Of a stretch of DNA of 64,000 nt, positions 17,776 through 26,358 are shown piece after piece. The DNA lies in the NCBI RefSeq assembly GCF_002161285.1, contig NZ_NFHH01000012.1, positions 53,704 through 117,703 of the forward strand, given 5' to 3'. Position numbers and translations under genes: made by a program. The notes beneath the pieces were generated by a model. It was not told where the DNA came from. It saw only the letters and a list, made by a program, of their open reading frames with translations, and ran no database searches. Each line of letters opens with the position of its first letter. The first letter of the stretch is position 1. Source of the stretch: Blautia sp. An81. Its GTDB lineage: Bacteria > Bacillota > Clostridia > Lachnospirales > Lachnospiraceae.

Positions 17776-19251
17776 TTATCCTACTTTCCTGCCCATATAA
17801 TAAAATCCTCTGCACTCCAGAAGCTCTACCTGACAAAGCTGGCCGATAAGAGAAGTATCTCCTGGAAAATGTACCAGCAGATTGTTTGAGAGCCTTCCTG
17901 TAACCAGATGGGGATCCTGGTTGTTCTGCTCTTCTACCAGTACTTCCTGGACAGTTCCCCTGTCTCTGGAGGACATCTCTCTTCCGATTTCCTGTACTTT
18001 CTTTAGCAGCCGGTCAAAACGGTCTTTTACCACCTCTTCCGGCACCTGGTCTTCCATCACTGCTGCGGGAGTACCTGTTCTCTTGGAATAGATAAAGGTA
18101 AAGGCGCTGTCATAGCGGACTTTCTCAACTACATCCATAGTCTCCAAAAAGTCTTCCTCAGTCTCCCCGGGAAATCCCACAATAATATCTGTAGTAAGGG
18201 AAATATCCGGCATAGCCTCCCGAATCTTTCTCACCAGCTCCAAATACCTTTCCTTATCATACCGCCGGTTCATCAGCTTCAATATCCGGCTGCTTCCTGA
18301 CTGGAGCGGCAGATGAATATGGCGGCAGATTTTTTTGCTGTTTTTCATCACCTCAATAAGCTCGTCGGATAAGTCCTTAGGATGAGAGGTCATAAACCGA
18401 ATCCGCTTCAATCCTTGGATTTTTTCCACTTCCTGAAGAAGCTGTGCGAAAGTCATAGGCTCTTCCAGGTTTTTTCCATAAGAATTTACATTTTGTCCCA
18501 GAAGCATAACTTCCACCACCCCGTCTGCTACCAGACGTTCAATCTCCCGGATAATATCCCTGGGATTCCTGCTCCGCTCCCGTCCTCTTACATAGGGAAC
18601 AATACAGTAGCTGCAGAAATTGTTGCAGCCAAACATGATATTTACCCCGGATTTGAAAGGATATTTTCGCTCTGTGGGCAAATCCTCCACGATCTTGTCT
18701 GTATCTTTCCAAATGTCGATGACCATACGGTCAGACAAAAGAGCCGAAACTACCAGCTCCGCAAATTTATAGATATTGTGAGTACCGAAGATCAAGTTTA
18801 CAAAAGAATAGCTTTTTTTTAGCTTTTCCACTACCTGGGGCTCCTGCATCATACAGCCGCAGAGAGCGATCATCATATGGGGGTTTTTCTTTTTCAGGCT
18901 GTGTAGATAGCCTAGCCTTCCATAGACGCGCAAGTTGGCATTTTCTCGGACCGTACAGGTATTGTAGATAACAAAGTCTGCATTCTCATCTTCTGTCTCC
19001 ACATAGCCGATACGCTCCAGTACACCAGCCAGTTTTTCTGAATCTCTTGCATTCATCTGGCAGCCGAAAGTCACTGTGCAGGCAGTTAATGGACGTCCCA
19101 GTTCCTGTTCCTTTTCCTGGACAAGCTGCCGGGCCTTCTTCATAAACCAGTACTGCCTTTCCGGCTCCTTTATAGGCGGCTCCTGGGTCAGATCCATGTT
19201 TTCTATGAGCTGATCTATTTCTGTAGTAAACACTATTTCTTTATTTTCCAT
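17776..19251 (-). CDS. miaB: tRNA-2-methylthio-N6-dimethylallyladenosine37 synthase MiaB
   Basis: 491 residues. N-terminal UPF0004 domain with its three cluster cysteines in TFGCQMNARDSE, YNTCTVRENA and LCGCMMQ; radical-SAM CxxxCxxC as CNNFCSYC around residue 212; conserved VPYVRGRERSR; and a C-terminal TRAM domain (VTGRLSNNLLVHFPG). MiaB uses two [4Fe-4S] clusters and SAM to methylthiolate i6A37, the product of MiaA made downstream in the same operon. First gene of the miaB-mutS-mutL-miaA operon, with a clear promoter about 36 bases upstream of the start. Confidence 0.97.
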   Translation of the reverse strand: MENKEIVFTTEIDQLIENMDLTQEPPIKEPERQYWFMKKARQLVQEKEQELGRPLTACTVTFGCQMNARDSEKLAGVLERIGYVETEDENADFVIYNTCTVRENANLRVYGRLGYLHSLKKKNPHMMIALCGCMMQEPQVVEKLKKSYSFVNLIFGTHNIYKFAELVVSALLSDRMVIDIWKDTDKIVEDLPTERKYPFKSGVNIMFGCNNFCSYCIVPYVRGRERSRNPRDIIREIERLVADGVVEVMLLGQNVNSYGKNLEEPMTFAQLLQEVEKIQGLKRIRFMTSHPKDLSDELIEVMKNSKKICRHIHLPLQSGSSRILKLMNRRYDKERYLELVRKIREAMPDISLTTDIIVGFPGETEEDFLETMDVVEKVRYDSAFTFIYSKRTGTPAAVMEDQVPEEVVKDRFDRLLKKVQEIGREMSSRDRGTVQEVLVEEQNNQDPHLVTGRLSNNLLVHFPGDTSLIGQLCQVELLECRGFYYMGRKVG

Positions 19252-19286
19252 TTTATATCAAAGTCCTTTCCGGGCATTATCTAATT

Positions 19287-19315
19287 AGTATATATTAACA
19301 ATTTAACTTTTTCAA
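19287..19315 (-). promoter_or_regulatory. Promoter for miaB-mutSL-miaA operon
   Basis: Minus strand TTGAAA (19310-19315), exactly 17 bases, TATACT (19287-19292). A second possible box, TTGACA at 19323-19328 with TAAATT 17 bases on, overlaps it and could be an alternative start. Confidence 0.7.
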
Positions 19316-19336
19316 CTAAATTTGTCAAATAGAAAA

Positions 19337-19358
19337 GACAGCCCCAAATGGAGCTGTC
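19337..19358 (-). terminator. Intrinsic terminator after 5-formyl-THF cyclo-ligase gene
   Basis: GACAGC...GCTGTC hairpin with a four-base loop (19337-19358), followed on the minus strand by TTTTCT. It starts three bases past the end of the cyclo-ligase gene (stop at 19361), so it separates that transcript from the miaB promoter just beyond. Confidence 0.7.
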
Positions 19359-19360
19359 CA

Positions 19361-19912
19361 TCAGCAAATAATTCTTTTCTCCGTAATTACTTTATCTGGA
19401 AAGATATCTGTATCTTCCGCCGGCACTTCCTCCACAATCTGAAACTCAAAAGCAATGGCTGCCGTCTTGTGTTTTCTGTGTCCTGCAAGATATCGGTCAT
19501 AAAATCCCTGCCCATAACCGGCCCGGTGGCGGTTCTCATCAAAGGCCACCCCGGGAACGATAAGGAAAGCATCTTCCTCTGCTGCTTCCGGACAGTCTTC
19601 CGGCTCGGGTATCTGAAAATAGCCGGGCTTTAGCTGAGAAAAGTCCTCCAGATAATAATATTTCATCTCATGAGGGCCTGTTACCTTTGGCACTGCCACC
19701 CGTTTTCCATTCTCCCAGGCTTTTCGGATGATCTCCCTGGTGGATGCCTCTTTATTATAATCTACATAGGCATATACACAGGAGGCTTCTTTGAATTCGG
19801 GAAGGCTGACTACCTTCTCAAAGATAGACATGCTGAGTCTGTCTGCCTCTTCCTGTGTCACTTCTTTACGTTTTGCAAAGACATATTTTCTAATTTCCTT
19901 TTTTGAGGCCAT
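19361..19912 (-). CDS. 5-formyltetrahydrofolate cyclo-ligase
   Basis: 183 residues, usual length. Converts 5-formyl-THF to 5,10-methenyl-THF with ATP. The N-terminal MASKKEIRKYVFAKRKEV contains the basic ATP-contacting start typical of the family, and the C-terminal IVPGVAFDENRHRAGYGQGFYDRYL is the signature phosphate/folate loop. It overlaps the DUF896 gene by 23 bases, with an AGGAGA ribosome site inside that gene, so the two are coupled; proB lies one gene further upstream. A terminator follows immediately. Confidence 0.95.
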   Translation of the reverse strand: MASKKEIRKYVFAKRKEVTQEEADRLSMSIFEKVVSLPEFKEASCVYAYVDYNKEASTREIIRKAWENGKRVAVPKVTGPHEMKYYYLEDFSQLKPGYFQIPEPEDCPEAAEEDAFLIVPGVAFDENRHRAGYGQGFYDRYLAGHRKHKTAAIAFEFQIVEEVPAEDTDIFPDKVITEKRIIC

Positions 19913-20111
19913 ATTTTTCTCCTAAGTTTGTTATACTTCCATCTTTTTCCTGAATATCAATATTGTCAAGCTGTGCCCGGAGGTTCATGCGGATCACCGC
20001 AATATATTCTGTTCTCAGCTTTTTCTGTTCTTCTTTTTCTTCAGGGGTAAGTCCCTCTGTTTTAGCCTTTCTGGCCAGTTCATTGATTCTGTCAATGGTT
20101 TTCTGATCCAT
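19890..20111 (-). CDS. DUF896 (YnzC-type) small protein
   Basis: 73 residues beginning MDQKTIDRINELARKAKTEG, with LTPEEKEEQKKLRTEYI, the DUF896 hallmark of two short helices. The best-known member, YnzC of Bacillus subtilis, is SOS-inducible, but its function is unknown. Here it is sandwiched between proB and the folate enzyme with a 20-base gap and a 23-base overlap, so it is cotranscribed with them. No LexA box was noticed upstream. Confidence 0.9.
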   Translation of the reverse strand: MDQKTIDRINELARKAKTEGLTPEEKEEQKKLRTEYIAVIRMNLRAQLDNIDIQEKDGSITNLGEKYGLKKGN

Positions 20112-20131
20112 GTATCTGCGTACTCCTTTAT

Positions 20132-20986
20132 CTATAAATTTTCAAACATTTTGTGAAGGGCATCTCTCTCTTTTCTGTCTGCCAGAAACAGAGTTCCATA
20201 ATTTCTTCCCTCCATGATCTTATGTATCACATGAAAATCTGCTCCATTTGCAATAACCATATCCGCTCCCGCACCGGTAGCGATCCTGGCTGCGGAAAGC
20301 TTGGTAGCCATGCCTCCGGTACCCACACTGCTGCCGGAACTTTCCTTTCCCATTTTCATAAAATGGTCGTCAATCTTTTCTACTACGTCAATAAACTCCG
20401 CATCCGGATTCAAATGGGGGTCGTCTGTAAAGAGACCGTCAATGTCTGACAAAAGGATCAGCATATCCGCATCTGTCAGTGCTGCCACCAGGGCAGAAAG
20501 GGTATCGTTGTCTCCGAAAGTATTTACAAACTCAATCTCATCTGTAGACACGGTGTCATTTTCATTGACAATGGGAATAGCCCCCATATGCAGAAGGCTC
20601 TGGAGAGTATTTCTGGCGTTATCTCTTGTTTTGGGATTGATCATGGTATACTTTGTCAGCAGTACCTGAGCTGCCGTCTGATTATACTCTGCAAATAGCT
20701 TCTGATAGATCATCATCAGCCTGGCCTGACCAATGGCTGCACAGGCCTGTTTCTGGGCTAATGCGGAAGGGCGCTCATGGATTCCCATAACTGCTCTTCC
20801 CACCGCAATGGCTCCGGAAGATACCACAATGACGTCCTTCCCCTGATTGTGAAGGTCTGCCAGCTCTCTGACCAAAATCTCCATTTTGATCAGATCCAGG
20901 CGGCCAGTCTCCTTATGAGTCAGAGAAGAAGAGCCTATTTTTATCACAACTCTTTTCTTATCTTTCAGTTTTTCACGAATATTCAT
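20132..20986 (-). CDS. proB: Glutamate 5-kinase
   Basis: About 284 residues. First step of proline synthesis from glutamate. The amino-acid kinase fold is shown by VVIKIGSSSLTHKETGRLD at the N-terminus, SSGAIAVGRAVMG, VNENDTVSTDEIEFVNTFGDND (glutamate binding) and GTGGMATKLSAARIA. It lacks the C-terminal PUA domain of the E. coli enzyme, as is normal in many clostridia. The ATG at 20986 has GAGGTG seven bases upstream and is preferred over the ATG at 21001. proA is not adjacent. Confidence 0.95.
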   Translation of the reverse strand: MNIREKLKDKKRVVIKIGSSSLTHKETGRLDLIKMEILVRELADLHNQGKDVIVVSSGAIAVGRAVMGIHERPSALAQKQACAAIGQARLMMIYQKLFAEYNQTAAQVLLTKYTMINPKTRDNARNTLQSLLHMGAIPIVNENDTVSTDEIEFVNTFGDNDTLSALVAALTDADMLILLSDIDGLFTDDPHLNPDAEFIDVVEKIDDHFMKMGKESSGSSVGTGGMATKLSAARIATGAGADMVIANGADFHVIHKIMEGRNYGTLFLADRKERDALHKMFENL

Positions 20987-21057
20987 CTGTCCGCACCTCA
21001 TGAAATGTTGTTCTTCCTAACGGTTCCACCCTGTACAGGGCTGAACTGATACGGTAA

Positions 21058-21086
21058 ATCATACACTATTTTTCCCGGTTCGTCTA
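21058..21086 (-). promoter_or_regulatory. Promoter for proB-DUF896-cyclo-ligase
   Basis: Minus strand TAGACG (21081-21086), 17 bases, TATGAT (21058-21063). The implied leader of about 65 bases carries a CCCTGTACAGGG palindrome (21029-21040) that could form a small hairpin. Confidence 0.5.
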
Positions 21087-21212
21087 TACTTTCAGTATCT
21101 TGTTTTTTTCGTCGATTGATCACTGAAGGATAAATTGTGAAAAAACTGCGAACTTTTCCTCAGCATTCTTGTATTTTGTTAAAGTGCATGCTACTATTTT
21201 TGTTATGAAATT

Positions 21213-21651
21213 ATGTATATTTTTTTCAAAATTATTACGATACGAGAACAGATATGGCTTATAGAAAAAATCACAAAACTTTTTCAGTGCACAGTCATGA
21301 TGGGATCTGTAGTCTTTCTGTCTGCTGCTGCATTCCAGAAAATTTCAGACGGACAGACAAATAAAGCAGAGAACATATCTAAAGAAGGGGCTGAAGCTAA
21401 AACAGCCGCAGAAACTGAAGTCAATGAAGAAACCGAAGAACCTTTTATCAACATTCTTGAAGCAGAAAGTTCTGAGATGACTATCACATGGGACGCCGCC
21501 TTTTCAAGAAGATAATCCGTATATTCTTACGATTTTAAGTGACGCTTACGGAGAACTTGAGCTTTTAGGCGATCTGGTCGCTACAGCGGACCAGGCCCAT
21601 ACAGCACTGTCAGACCAGGAGACAGTGGAATCATCTGTGCATATACAGTAG
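21213..21651 (+). pseudogene. Broken secreted/membrane-anchored protein gene (frameshift)
   Basis: A frame from 21213 gives an N-terminal hydrophobic segment (MMGSVVFLSAAAF) followed by a Lys/Glu/Ala-rich linker, and ends at a stop at 21510 after TITWDAAFSRR. One base over, from about 21499, an open frame continues sensibly with PFQEDNPYILTILSDAYGEL and LGDLVATADQAH to a TAG at 21649-21651. Joining them by dropping one base near 21498 makes WDA-PFQEDNPY, so a one-base insertion is likely. The product would be a roughly 145-residue exported protein; no family is recognised. It is the only plus-strand gene in 20 kb. Confidence 0.45.
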
Positions 21652-21671
21652 GCTTGGAATTTCTCACATCT

Positions 21672-22151
21672 TCAGCTTGAGTAGTTCTCTAAAAAACTGT
21701 AAAGTTCCTGGTCTCCTGACAGCGTCTTTCCCAGAAGAACTTCCGCCTGAAGCTCCTGGGGCAGGGTTTCCAGGGGGATATTGGTATGCTCAAAAACCTC
21801 CCCGCTTTCTTTGTCATATACCGTAATACAGCCGTTTTCCACTTTCAGCAGAAATTCCTGGTCAGACCCATTGCTTTCTTCTTCCTCCTGACGCAAAACA
21901 ATCTGTTCCGGTCCATAGGCAGTGATCCGATAACGGTTTCGTAAAAGGCTGCCTTCCTCATAAGTCTCAAATACCAGTTCCTGATCTTTAGAAGAAACAA
22001 GGGTGGATACCTGCTGTCTTTCCTGGGCGCTGCTCTCCTGAAGTTTAGACATCTCCTGCCTCAGATCCGCCACCTGATAGCTCAGAAAAAAACCTGCCCC
22101 CAGAAAAAGAAAGGCAAGAAATAAGCCGATACCATAAACCATTCTTCTCAT
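21672..22151 (-). CDS. BofC-like membrane-anchored protein
   Basis: 159 residues: an N-terminal membrane helix (YGIGLFLAFLFLGAGFFLSY), a short coiled-coil-like stretch, then a small mixed domain. The end, VENGCITVYDKESGEVFEH... to LYSFLENYSS, resembles the C-terminal domain of BofC, the intercompartmental sporulation checkpoint protein, which ends in a similar LE-x-YSS-like motif. The family call is tentative, from pattern only. Position downstream of yqfC, yqfD, phoH and ybeY fits a sporulation-linked role. Confidence 0.5.
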   Translation of the reverse strand: MRRMVYGIGLFLAFLFLGAGFFLSYQVADLRQEMSKLQESSAQERQQVSTLVSSKDQELVFETYEEGSLLRNRYRITAYGPEQIVLRQEEEESNGSDQEFLLKVENGCITVYDKESGEVFEHTNIPLETLPQELQAEVLLGKTLSGDQELYSFLENYSS

Positions 22152-22223
22152 ACAGAATCCTCCTTATCCGATTCCTGAAATATTTTTGTTTATAGTATCG
22201 ACTGATTTTTCTACTTTATACAT

Positions 22224-22724
22224 TTATCTTGTGATCCCCAGGGTTTCCAGGATCTCTCTCTGCCTGTTTTCCATGAGAACAGCCTCCTCTGCCTCCATAT
22301 GGTCATAGCCCATCAGATGCAGAAGGCTGTGAGTAATAAGAAAAGCATACTCTCTTAACTGGGAATGTCCATAAGCCTCCGCCTGCTCTTTCAGTTTCGG
22401 CACAGAGATCATAATATCCCCCAGGATCAACTCTCCTGTATCCGGATTAAAACAGGACTCGTCCTCCTCGGCATGAGAGAAATCCCCTGGCCGGCCATAT
22501 TCCAGCATAGGAAAAGAAAGCACATCCGTCTCCCGGTCTATATCCCGGAACTCCCGATTGGTCCTGCGGATCTCTTCATTGTCCGTAAGCACCAAGTTCA
22601 CTTCTGCCTCATAGGGACAGTTTTCATGATCCAGGGTCCCTTCCATGACTTTTTTTCCAGTTTCCTCCAGGTCAAAATCAAACTCTTTCTGATAGTCTGC
22701 ATCCATATCCAGATTCAGCGTCAT
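22224..22724 (-). CDS. ybeY: Endoribonuclease YbeY (rRNA maturation)
   Basis: 166 residues. The zinc-binding motif HSLLHLMGYDHMEAEEA (HxxxHxxGxxH) is intact, preceded by DVLSFPMLEY and LGDIMISVPKLKEQA. YbeY is a single-strand endoribonuclease needed for 16S rRNA 3' end processing and ribosome quality control. It starts three bases after phoH, the conserved phoH-ybeY pair. In most Firmicutes dgkA and era follow; here a BofC-like gene follows instead. Confidence 0.96.
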   Translation of the reverse strand: MTLNLDMDADYQKEFDFDLEETGKKVMEGTLDHENCPYEAEVNLVLTDNEEIRRTNREFRDIDRETDVLSFPMLEYGRPGDFSHAEEDESCFNPDTGELILGDIMISVPKLKEQAEAYGHSQLREYAFLITHSLLHLMGYDHMEAEEAVLMENRQREILETLGITR

Positions 22725-22727
22725 ATC

Positions 22728-23735
22728 TTATCTCCTTCTGTCTTTTCTTACATATTTTTCTTTCTTCTCAGGTTTCTGTTTCTTCTCGTAATCATCATAG
22801 GCCTGTACGATTTTCTGTACCAGAGGATGTCTCACTACGTCTTTGCTGGTAAGCTGGCAGAAAGCAATGTCTTCTACCTTTCTGAGCACCTGGATGGCTA
22901 CATCAAGTCCTGATTTTGCATCATGAGGCAAGTCTTTCTGAGACTGGTCTCCGGTGATCACGACTTTGGAGCCAAAACCGATTCTGGTAAGGAACATTTT
23001 CATCTGGGCCGGAGTGGTGTTCTGGGCTTCGTCCAGGATAATAAAAGCATTATCTAAAGTCCGTCCCCTCATATAGGCCAAAGGCGCCACTTCGATCAGC
23101 CCTTTCTCCATATTTTTAGAGAAACTGTCTGCTCCCATGATTTCATAGAGGGCGTCGTAAAGAGGCCGGAGATAAGGGTCTACTTTGCTCTGCAGGTCCC
23201 CCGGGAGAAATCCCAGTTTTTCTCCTGCCTCAATAGCCGGACGGGTAAGGATGATCCTTCCTACCTCGTCGTTTTTAAAAGCTGTAATGGCCATGGCCAT
23301 AGCCAGGTAAGTTTTTCCCGTTCCTGCAGGCCCCAGTCCAAAGACGATCATTTTCTTTCGTATCTCATCTACATAGGCTTTCTGTCCCAGGGTCTTAGGC
23401 TTGATGGGCCTGCCGTTTAAAGTATGACAGATATAATCCTTATCTATCTCTGTAATAGCGGAAGTTCTTTCCTCCGCCGCCAGAGACAGGGCATAATTTA
23501 CGTTTTGTTCTGTAATCGTGTTTCCTCTCTTTGACAGTTCCAAAAGCTGGGTAAAGATTTTTACCGCCTGGCGGCAGGCATGCTCCGGTCCCAGAATCTT
23601 CAGCTGCCCGTCTCTGGAGATTACCGTCACCCCCAAAGTCCTCTCCATTTTTTTTACATATTCATCAAACTGTCCGAAAACATTCCTCTCATGTTCCGCA
23701 GGAAATTCCATCCTCTCTTCACAAATATTACTCAT
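22728..23735 (-). CDS. phoH: PhoH-family ATPase
   Basis: 335 residues. An N-terminal KH-like region is followed by the PhoH P-loop GLGPAGTGKTYLAMAMAITAF, LTRPAIEAGEKLGFLPG and Walker B AFIILDEAQNTTPAQMKMFLTRIG. PhoH-like ATPases are RNA-associated helicase-like proteins tied to YbeY. The start overlaps the yqfD end by eight bases. A basic tail (KKQKPEKKEKYVRKDRRR) follows the ATPase domain. Confidence 0.95.
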   Translation of the reverse strand: MSNICEERMEFPAEHERNVFGQFDEYVKKMERTLGVTVISRDGQLKILGPEHACRQAVKIFTQLLELSKRGNTITEQNVNYALSLAAEERTSAITEIDKDYICHTLNGRPIKPKTLGQKAYVDEIRKKMIVFGLGPAGTGKTYLAMAMAITAFKNDEVGRIILTRPAIEAGEKLGFLPGDLQSKVDPYLRPLYDALYEIMGADSFSKNMEKGLIEVAPLAYMRGRTLDNAFIILDEAQNTTPAQMKMFLTRIGFGSKVVITGDQSQKDLPHDAKSGLDVAIQVLRKVEDIAFCQLTSKDVVRHPLVQKIVQAYDDYEKKQKPEKKEKYVRKDRRR

Positions 23736-24957
23736 TCTCCTGTGTGTTCCTTTCTGTAGGCTGTTCTAATATTTCAGTAAGAGTTTTCTGCTCATTCTTC
23801 TCGATTACTGTCAGGGTTCCTCTGGCAGTGCAGGTTTTGCCCTGTGTTCCTATTTTAACATGATTCTCAGAGATTTGAACCCCTTTTTCCTCTAAAGTTC
23901 TTAAAAGGCTGTTCAGGTCTTCCTGGGCTTTTTCTCTGGCTTCTGTCTGAGAATAGGTGAAAGTCTTTTCTTCATAAGCATAATCTGTCACACTTCCATA
24001 GTAAACAGGCAGCCGAAAATTTTCTGTCAGTTTTACCTGTTTCAGTTCCGTGACTGTATCATAATCTTCCCAGGCACTTTTTCTTTTCAGGCGGAGATAA
24101 TAATCTCCAACCTGCAGCAGGATTCCCTTTCTCTGTTCCCCTGTGTACACCGGTTCTTTATAATCCATGGAAAATTCCTGATAGTATTCCAGGTCATGCT
24201 GGATATAAATATCCGCATCTGCCTGGGTATATTCATACCCTATGATTTCCCCGCTGTCATTTTTAATATCCAGCCTTCCGCTTACCAGTATCTCTCCGGC
24301 AGTGCAGGTATCTCCTTGCTTTTTCAGCGGCGTTCCCTTCCTGGTAACCATAGATACAATAATCCCCTCTGTCTGAGCAGTCAGATCTACTGGCACCCCC
24401 TCTCCTGTCTCCCTTTCTTCCAGAGAACCGTTCTCCTTTATCTCCAGGATCAGCCTGCTGCCGGAAATCTTAGCAGATACCCAGGTGATATCCGGGAATT
24501 CTTCTCTCATCCGGGCAGCTATATAAGAGCAGTCCAGATTCTTTTTCAGTACGCCATGACGGACATTCAGTTCTTCCAGATAATTCAGGATGCTCTGGGT
24601 GCTGTTATATACATTTCCTTCCACATGGATGTTCCAGATATGTCTGGACAAAAGAAAAAGAAGACATAACCCCAGAAAAAAGCCCAGAAAAAATGCCTTT
24701 CTCTTTTTATTTCTGTAAAAAAAGAAGGGCAGTCCATACTTTCCGATGATTTTTATTTTCACATGAGACTTCCGGCAGATTCCCCGGATATGCCGGAAAC
24801 CTTCTACGGTCATATTCATCTCATAGGCATTGTCTCTGCTCACCAGATTCCAGACAGGGATTTTATGATAGGCACAGAGATTCAGGAACCGCTCCGGGGA
24901 TTCTCCCCAAAAGCGGATACGCACATAGCCTTTTCGATAGGATTCCAATTTCTGCAA
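23728..24957 (-). CDS. yqfD: Sporulation protein YqfD
   Basis: 409 residues with one central-to-N-terminal membrane segment (FFLGFFLGLCLLFLLSRHIW) and the family start YRKGYVRIRFWGESPERFLNLC. YqfD is a sigma-E-controlled membrane protein required for efficient sporulation; its mechanism is unknown. The start codon is TTG at 24957 with GGAGG seven bases before it. It is flanked by yqfC upstream and phoH downstream, the standard order in spore formers. Confidence 0.93.
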   Translation of the reverse strand: MQKLESYRKGYVRIRFWGESPERFLNLCAYHKIPVWNLVSRDNAYEMNMTVEGFRHIRGICRKSHVKIKIIGKYGLPFFFYRNKKRKAFFLGFFLGLCLLFLLSRHIWNIHVEGNVYNSTQSILNYLEELNVRHGVLKKNLDCSYIAARMREEFPDITWVSAKISGSRLILEIKENGSLEERETGEGVPVDLTAQTEGIIVSMVTRKGTPLKKQGDTCTAGEILVSGRLDIKNDSGEIIGYEYTQADADIYIQHDLEYYQEFSMDYKEPVYTGEQRKGILLQVGDYYLRLKRKSAWEDYDTVTELKQVKLTENFRLPVYYGSVTDYAYEEKTFTYSQTEAREKAQEDLNSLLRTLEEKGVQISENHVKIGTQGKTCTARGTLTVIEKNEQKTLTEILEQPTERNTQENE

Positions 24958-24970
24958 GCTCCAGCCTCCT

Positions 24971-25279
24971 TTACAGAAAAATAATTCTGCAGATATTTCC
25001 CGTAATCTTCATTTCCACATCTGTGTAATAGGCGATAGCCAGTCTGGTGCCTTCAATCTGGATCTTATTTTCTTTAGAAAGGACCAGGATACAGGTATCC
25101 TGATATTTTCGGATACATTTATAATTTTCAATAAATACTTCTCTGGACCCGGTAAGGGTCAGCACAGATTCCCGGTATGACAGGTCTCTGGGAATATCCA
25201 GAGAATCTCCGATCCTGCCTGTAAAATCCCCCAGCCTTCTCTTCAACAGTTCCGTCCCCCTGCCTATAGTCCTTACCAC
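24971..25279 (-). CDS. yqfC: Sporulation protein YqfC
   Basis: Up to 102 residues. The stretch LDIPRDLSYRESVLTLTG and REVFIENYKCIRKY with a C-terminal beta-rich half is the YqfC pattern (a member of the YabP/YqfC superfamily). The frame opens with GTG at 25279, which lacks a ribosome site; a TTG at 25246 preceded by GGGGGA would give a more typical start and is a serious alternative. Upstream partner of yqfD in spore-forming Firmicutes. Confidence 0.88.
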   Translation of the reverse strand: MVRTIGRGTELLKRRLGDFTGRIGDSLDIPRDLSYRESVLTLTGSREVFIENYKCIRKYQDTCILVLSKENKIQIEGTRLAIAYYTDVEMKITGNICRIIFL

Positions 25280-25305
25280 AGCTTATGACAGATTCTATGA
25301 AAAAA

Positions 25306-25842
25306 TTACTTCATAAAGATAAGACTGAACCAAAGTATCTCCGTAGGGCTCAGGGTAAAATCCATGGAATACCTGTCTGCCAGCTCACTGACGATAATGC
25401 CATGGCTTTCCAGACAGGGATGCATCTTCTCCGGAAATCTGCAAGGTCCCTCAGGGTAGGCGCAGTGTTCACAAATATCACAGGATTCTGTAGAAAGAGC
25501 GATACACTCCGTTCCCTGGCTTCTGATGAACTTCTCAATAGAAGCTGTAATCTCTTCATGTTCTCCCCTGGTAGCCAAAGTCTCTTCTAAATTTATTACA
25601 TCTGACACTGAGGCAATAGTGGAAAAAAGAAAGCACTCTTTATAGGTAAGACACTTTTCTCTGCACTCCTCCACAGTTCCCACTGCCGGTGGGCAGGCCC
25701 AGGTAGTATCATATCTTTCACATTCATTCTGGCAGATCCACCTTACTCTTTCAGAAAACTCTATGTCCTCTGGAGAAAAAAAAGCGTACTGATACACCGG
25801 GTACTGGCAGATAAATTCTTCGATCTGTTCATAACTGATCAT
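25306..25842 (-). CDS. DUF2284 cysteine-rich metal-binding protein
   Basis: About 178 residues from the ATG at 25842, which has GGAGGAAAAG upstream (the frame is open to 25920 but that part has no ribosome site). Cysteine clusters CQNECERYDTTWACPP in the first half and CDICEHCAYPEGPCRFPEKMHPC later are characteristic of DUF2284, predicted to bind metal or an iron-sulfur cluster. Function unknown. It overlaps the PNPOx gene by 14 bases and so is made together with it. Confidence 0.85.
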   Translation of the reverse strand: MISYEQIEEFICQYPVYQYAFFSPEDIEFSERVRWICQNECERYDTTWACPPAVGTVEECREKCLTYKECFLFSTIASVSDVINLEETLATRGEHEEITASIEKFIRSQGTECIALSTESCDICEHCAYPEGPCRFPEKMHPCLESHGIIVSELADRYSMDFTLSPTEILWFSLIFMK

Positions 25843-26353
25843 CTGTCTTTTCCTCCTCTTCAGTTTTTTTCGGTTTCCGCTCCTTTCCTCTAAAAGAAAC
25901 CGTTTCCAGACAATATACATTTACCGCCTGAAGCATATCCGGGGAAAAGGAAAGTTCTGCCTCCGGGGCCATATGCTCCATGATCCTGGAAAGTCCATGT
26001 TCTTTCTCTTCCCTATTTTCTAAAAGCCGGATCTTTCCTGTCCCTGTAATACTCTGATAAGCATAAGAATAACTGCAGGTGTAAGTTCCCCGGATCACGC
26101 CCTGCTCCAGATCCAGTTCAAACCCCACGTCTTCCCTGGCGGCAAAGGCCTGGACTTTTCTCCCTTCTTTTGCCGAATGGATATAAAATCTCAGAGGTTC
26201 TCCTTCTTCCCACGAATATCCGTAATTTACCGGGACAATATAGATCCCATCCTGGTCCATGGTGCCGATCCGCAGCACTTTTGCCTGCTCCAGGATTTCC
26301 ATAAGCCGTTTTTTCTCCTGTATCTCTCTTTTTGCAAGCCGCATTTTTCTCAC
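25829..26353 (-). CDS. Pyridoxamine 5'-phosphate oxidase-family flavoprotein (NimA-like)
   Basis: 174 residues in the split beta-barrel flavin family. Features: LRIGTMDQDGIYIVPVNYGY near the N-terminus, FYIHSAKEGRK in the middle and GTGKIRLLENREEK later, the pattern seen in small FMN-binding, 5-nitroimidazole-resistance-like proteins. The specific reaction is not predictable. Start is GTG at 26353 with GGGAG eight bases upstream. It is six bases downstream of sbcC. The highly charged tail (KERKPKKTEEEEKTDD) is unusual but continuous. Confidence 0.85.
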   Translation of the reverse strand: MRKMRLAKREIQEKKRLMEILEQAKVLRIGTMDQDGIYIVPVNYGYSWEEGEPLRFYIHSAKEGRKVQAFAAREDVGFELDLEQGVIRGTYTCSYSYAYQSITGTGKIRLLENREEKEHGLSRIMEHMAPEAELSFSPDMLQAVNVYCLETVSFRGKERKPKKTEEEEKTDDQL

Positions 26354-26358
26354 AAGAT

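Noticed and set aside
21021..21047. T-box-like GGGTGGAACCG (minus strand) upstream of proB
   Set aside because: It matches the T-box core but the promoter (-10 at 21058) leaves only a short leader, with no stem I, specifier codon or terminator. Probably a chance hairpin.
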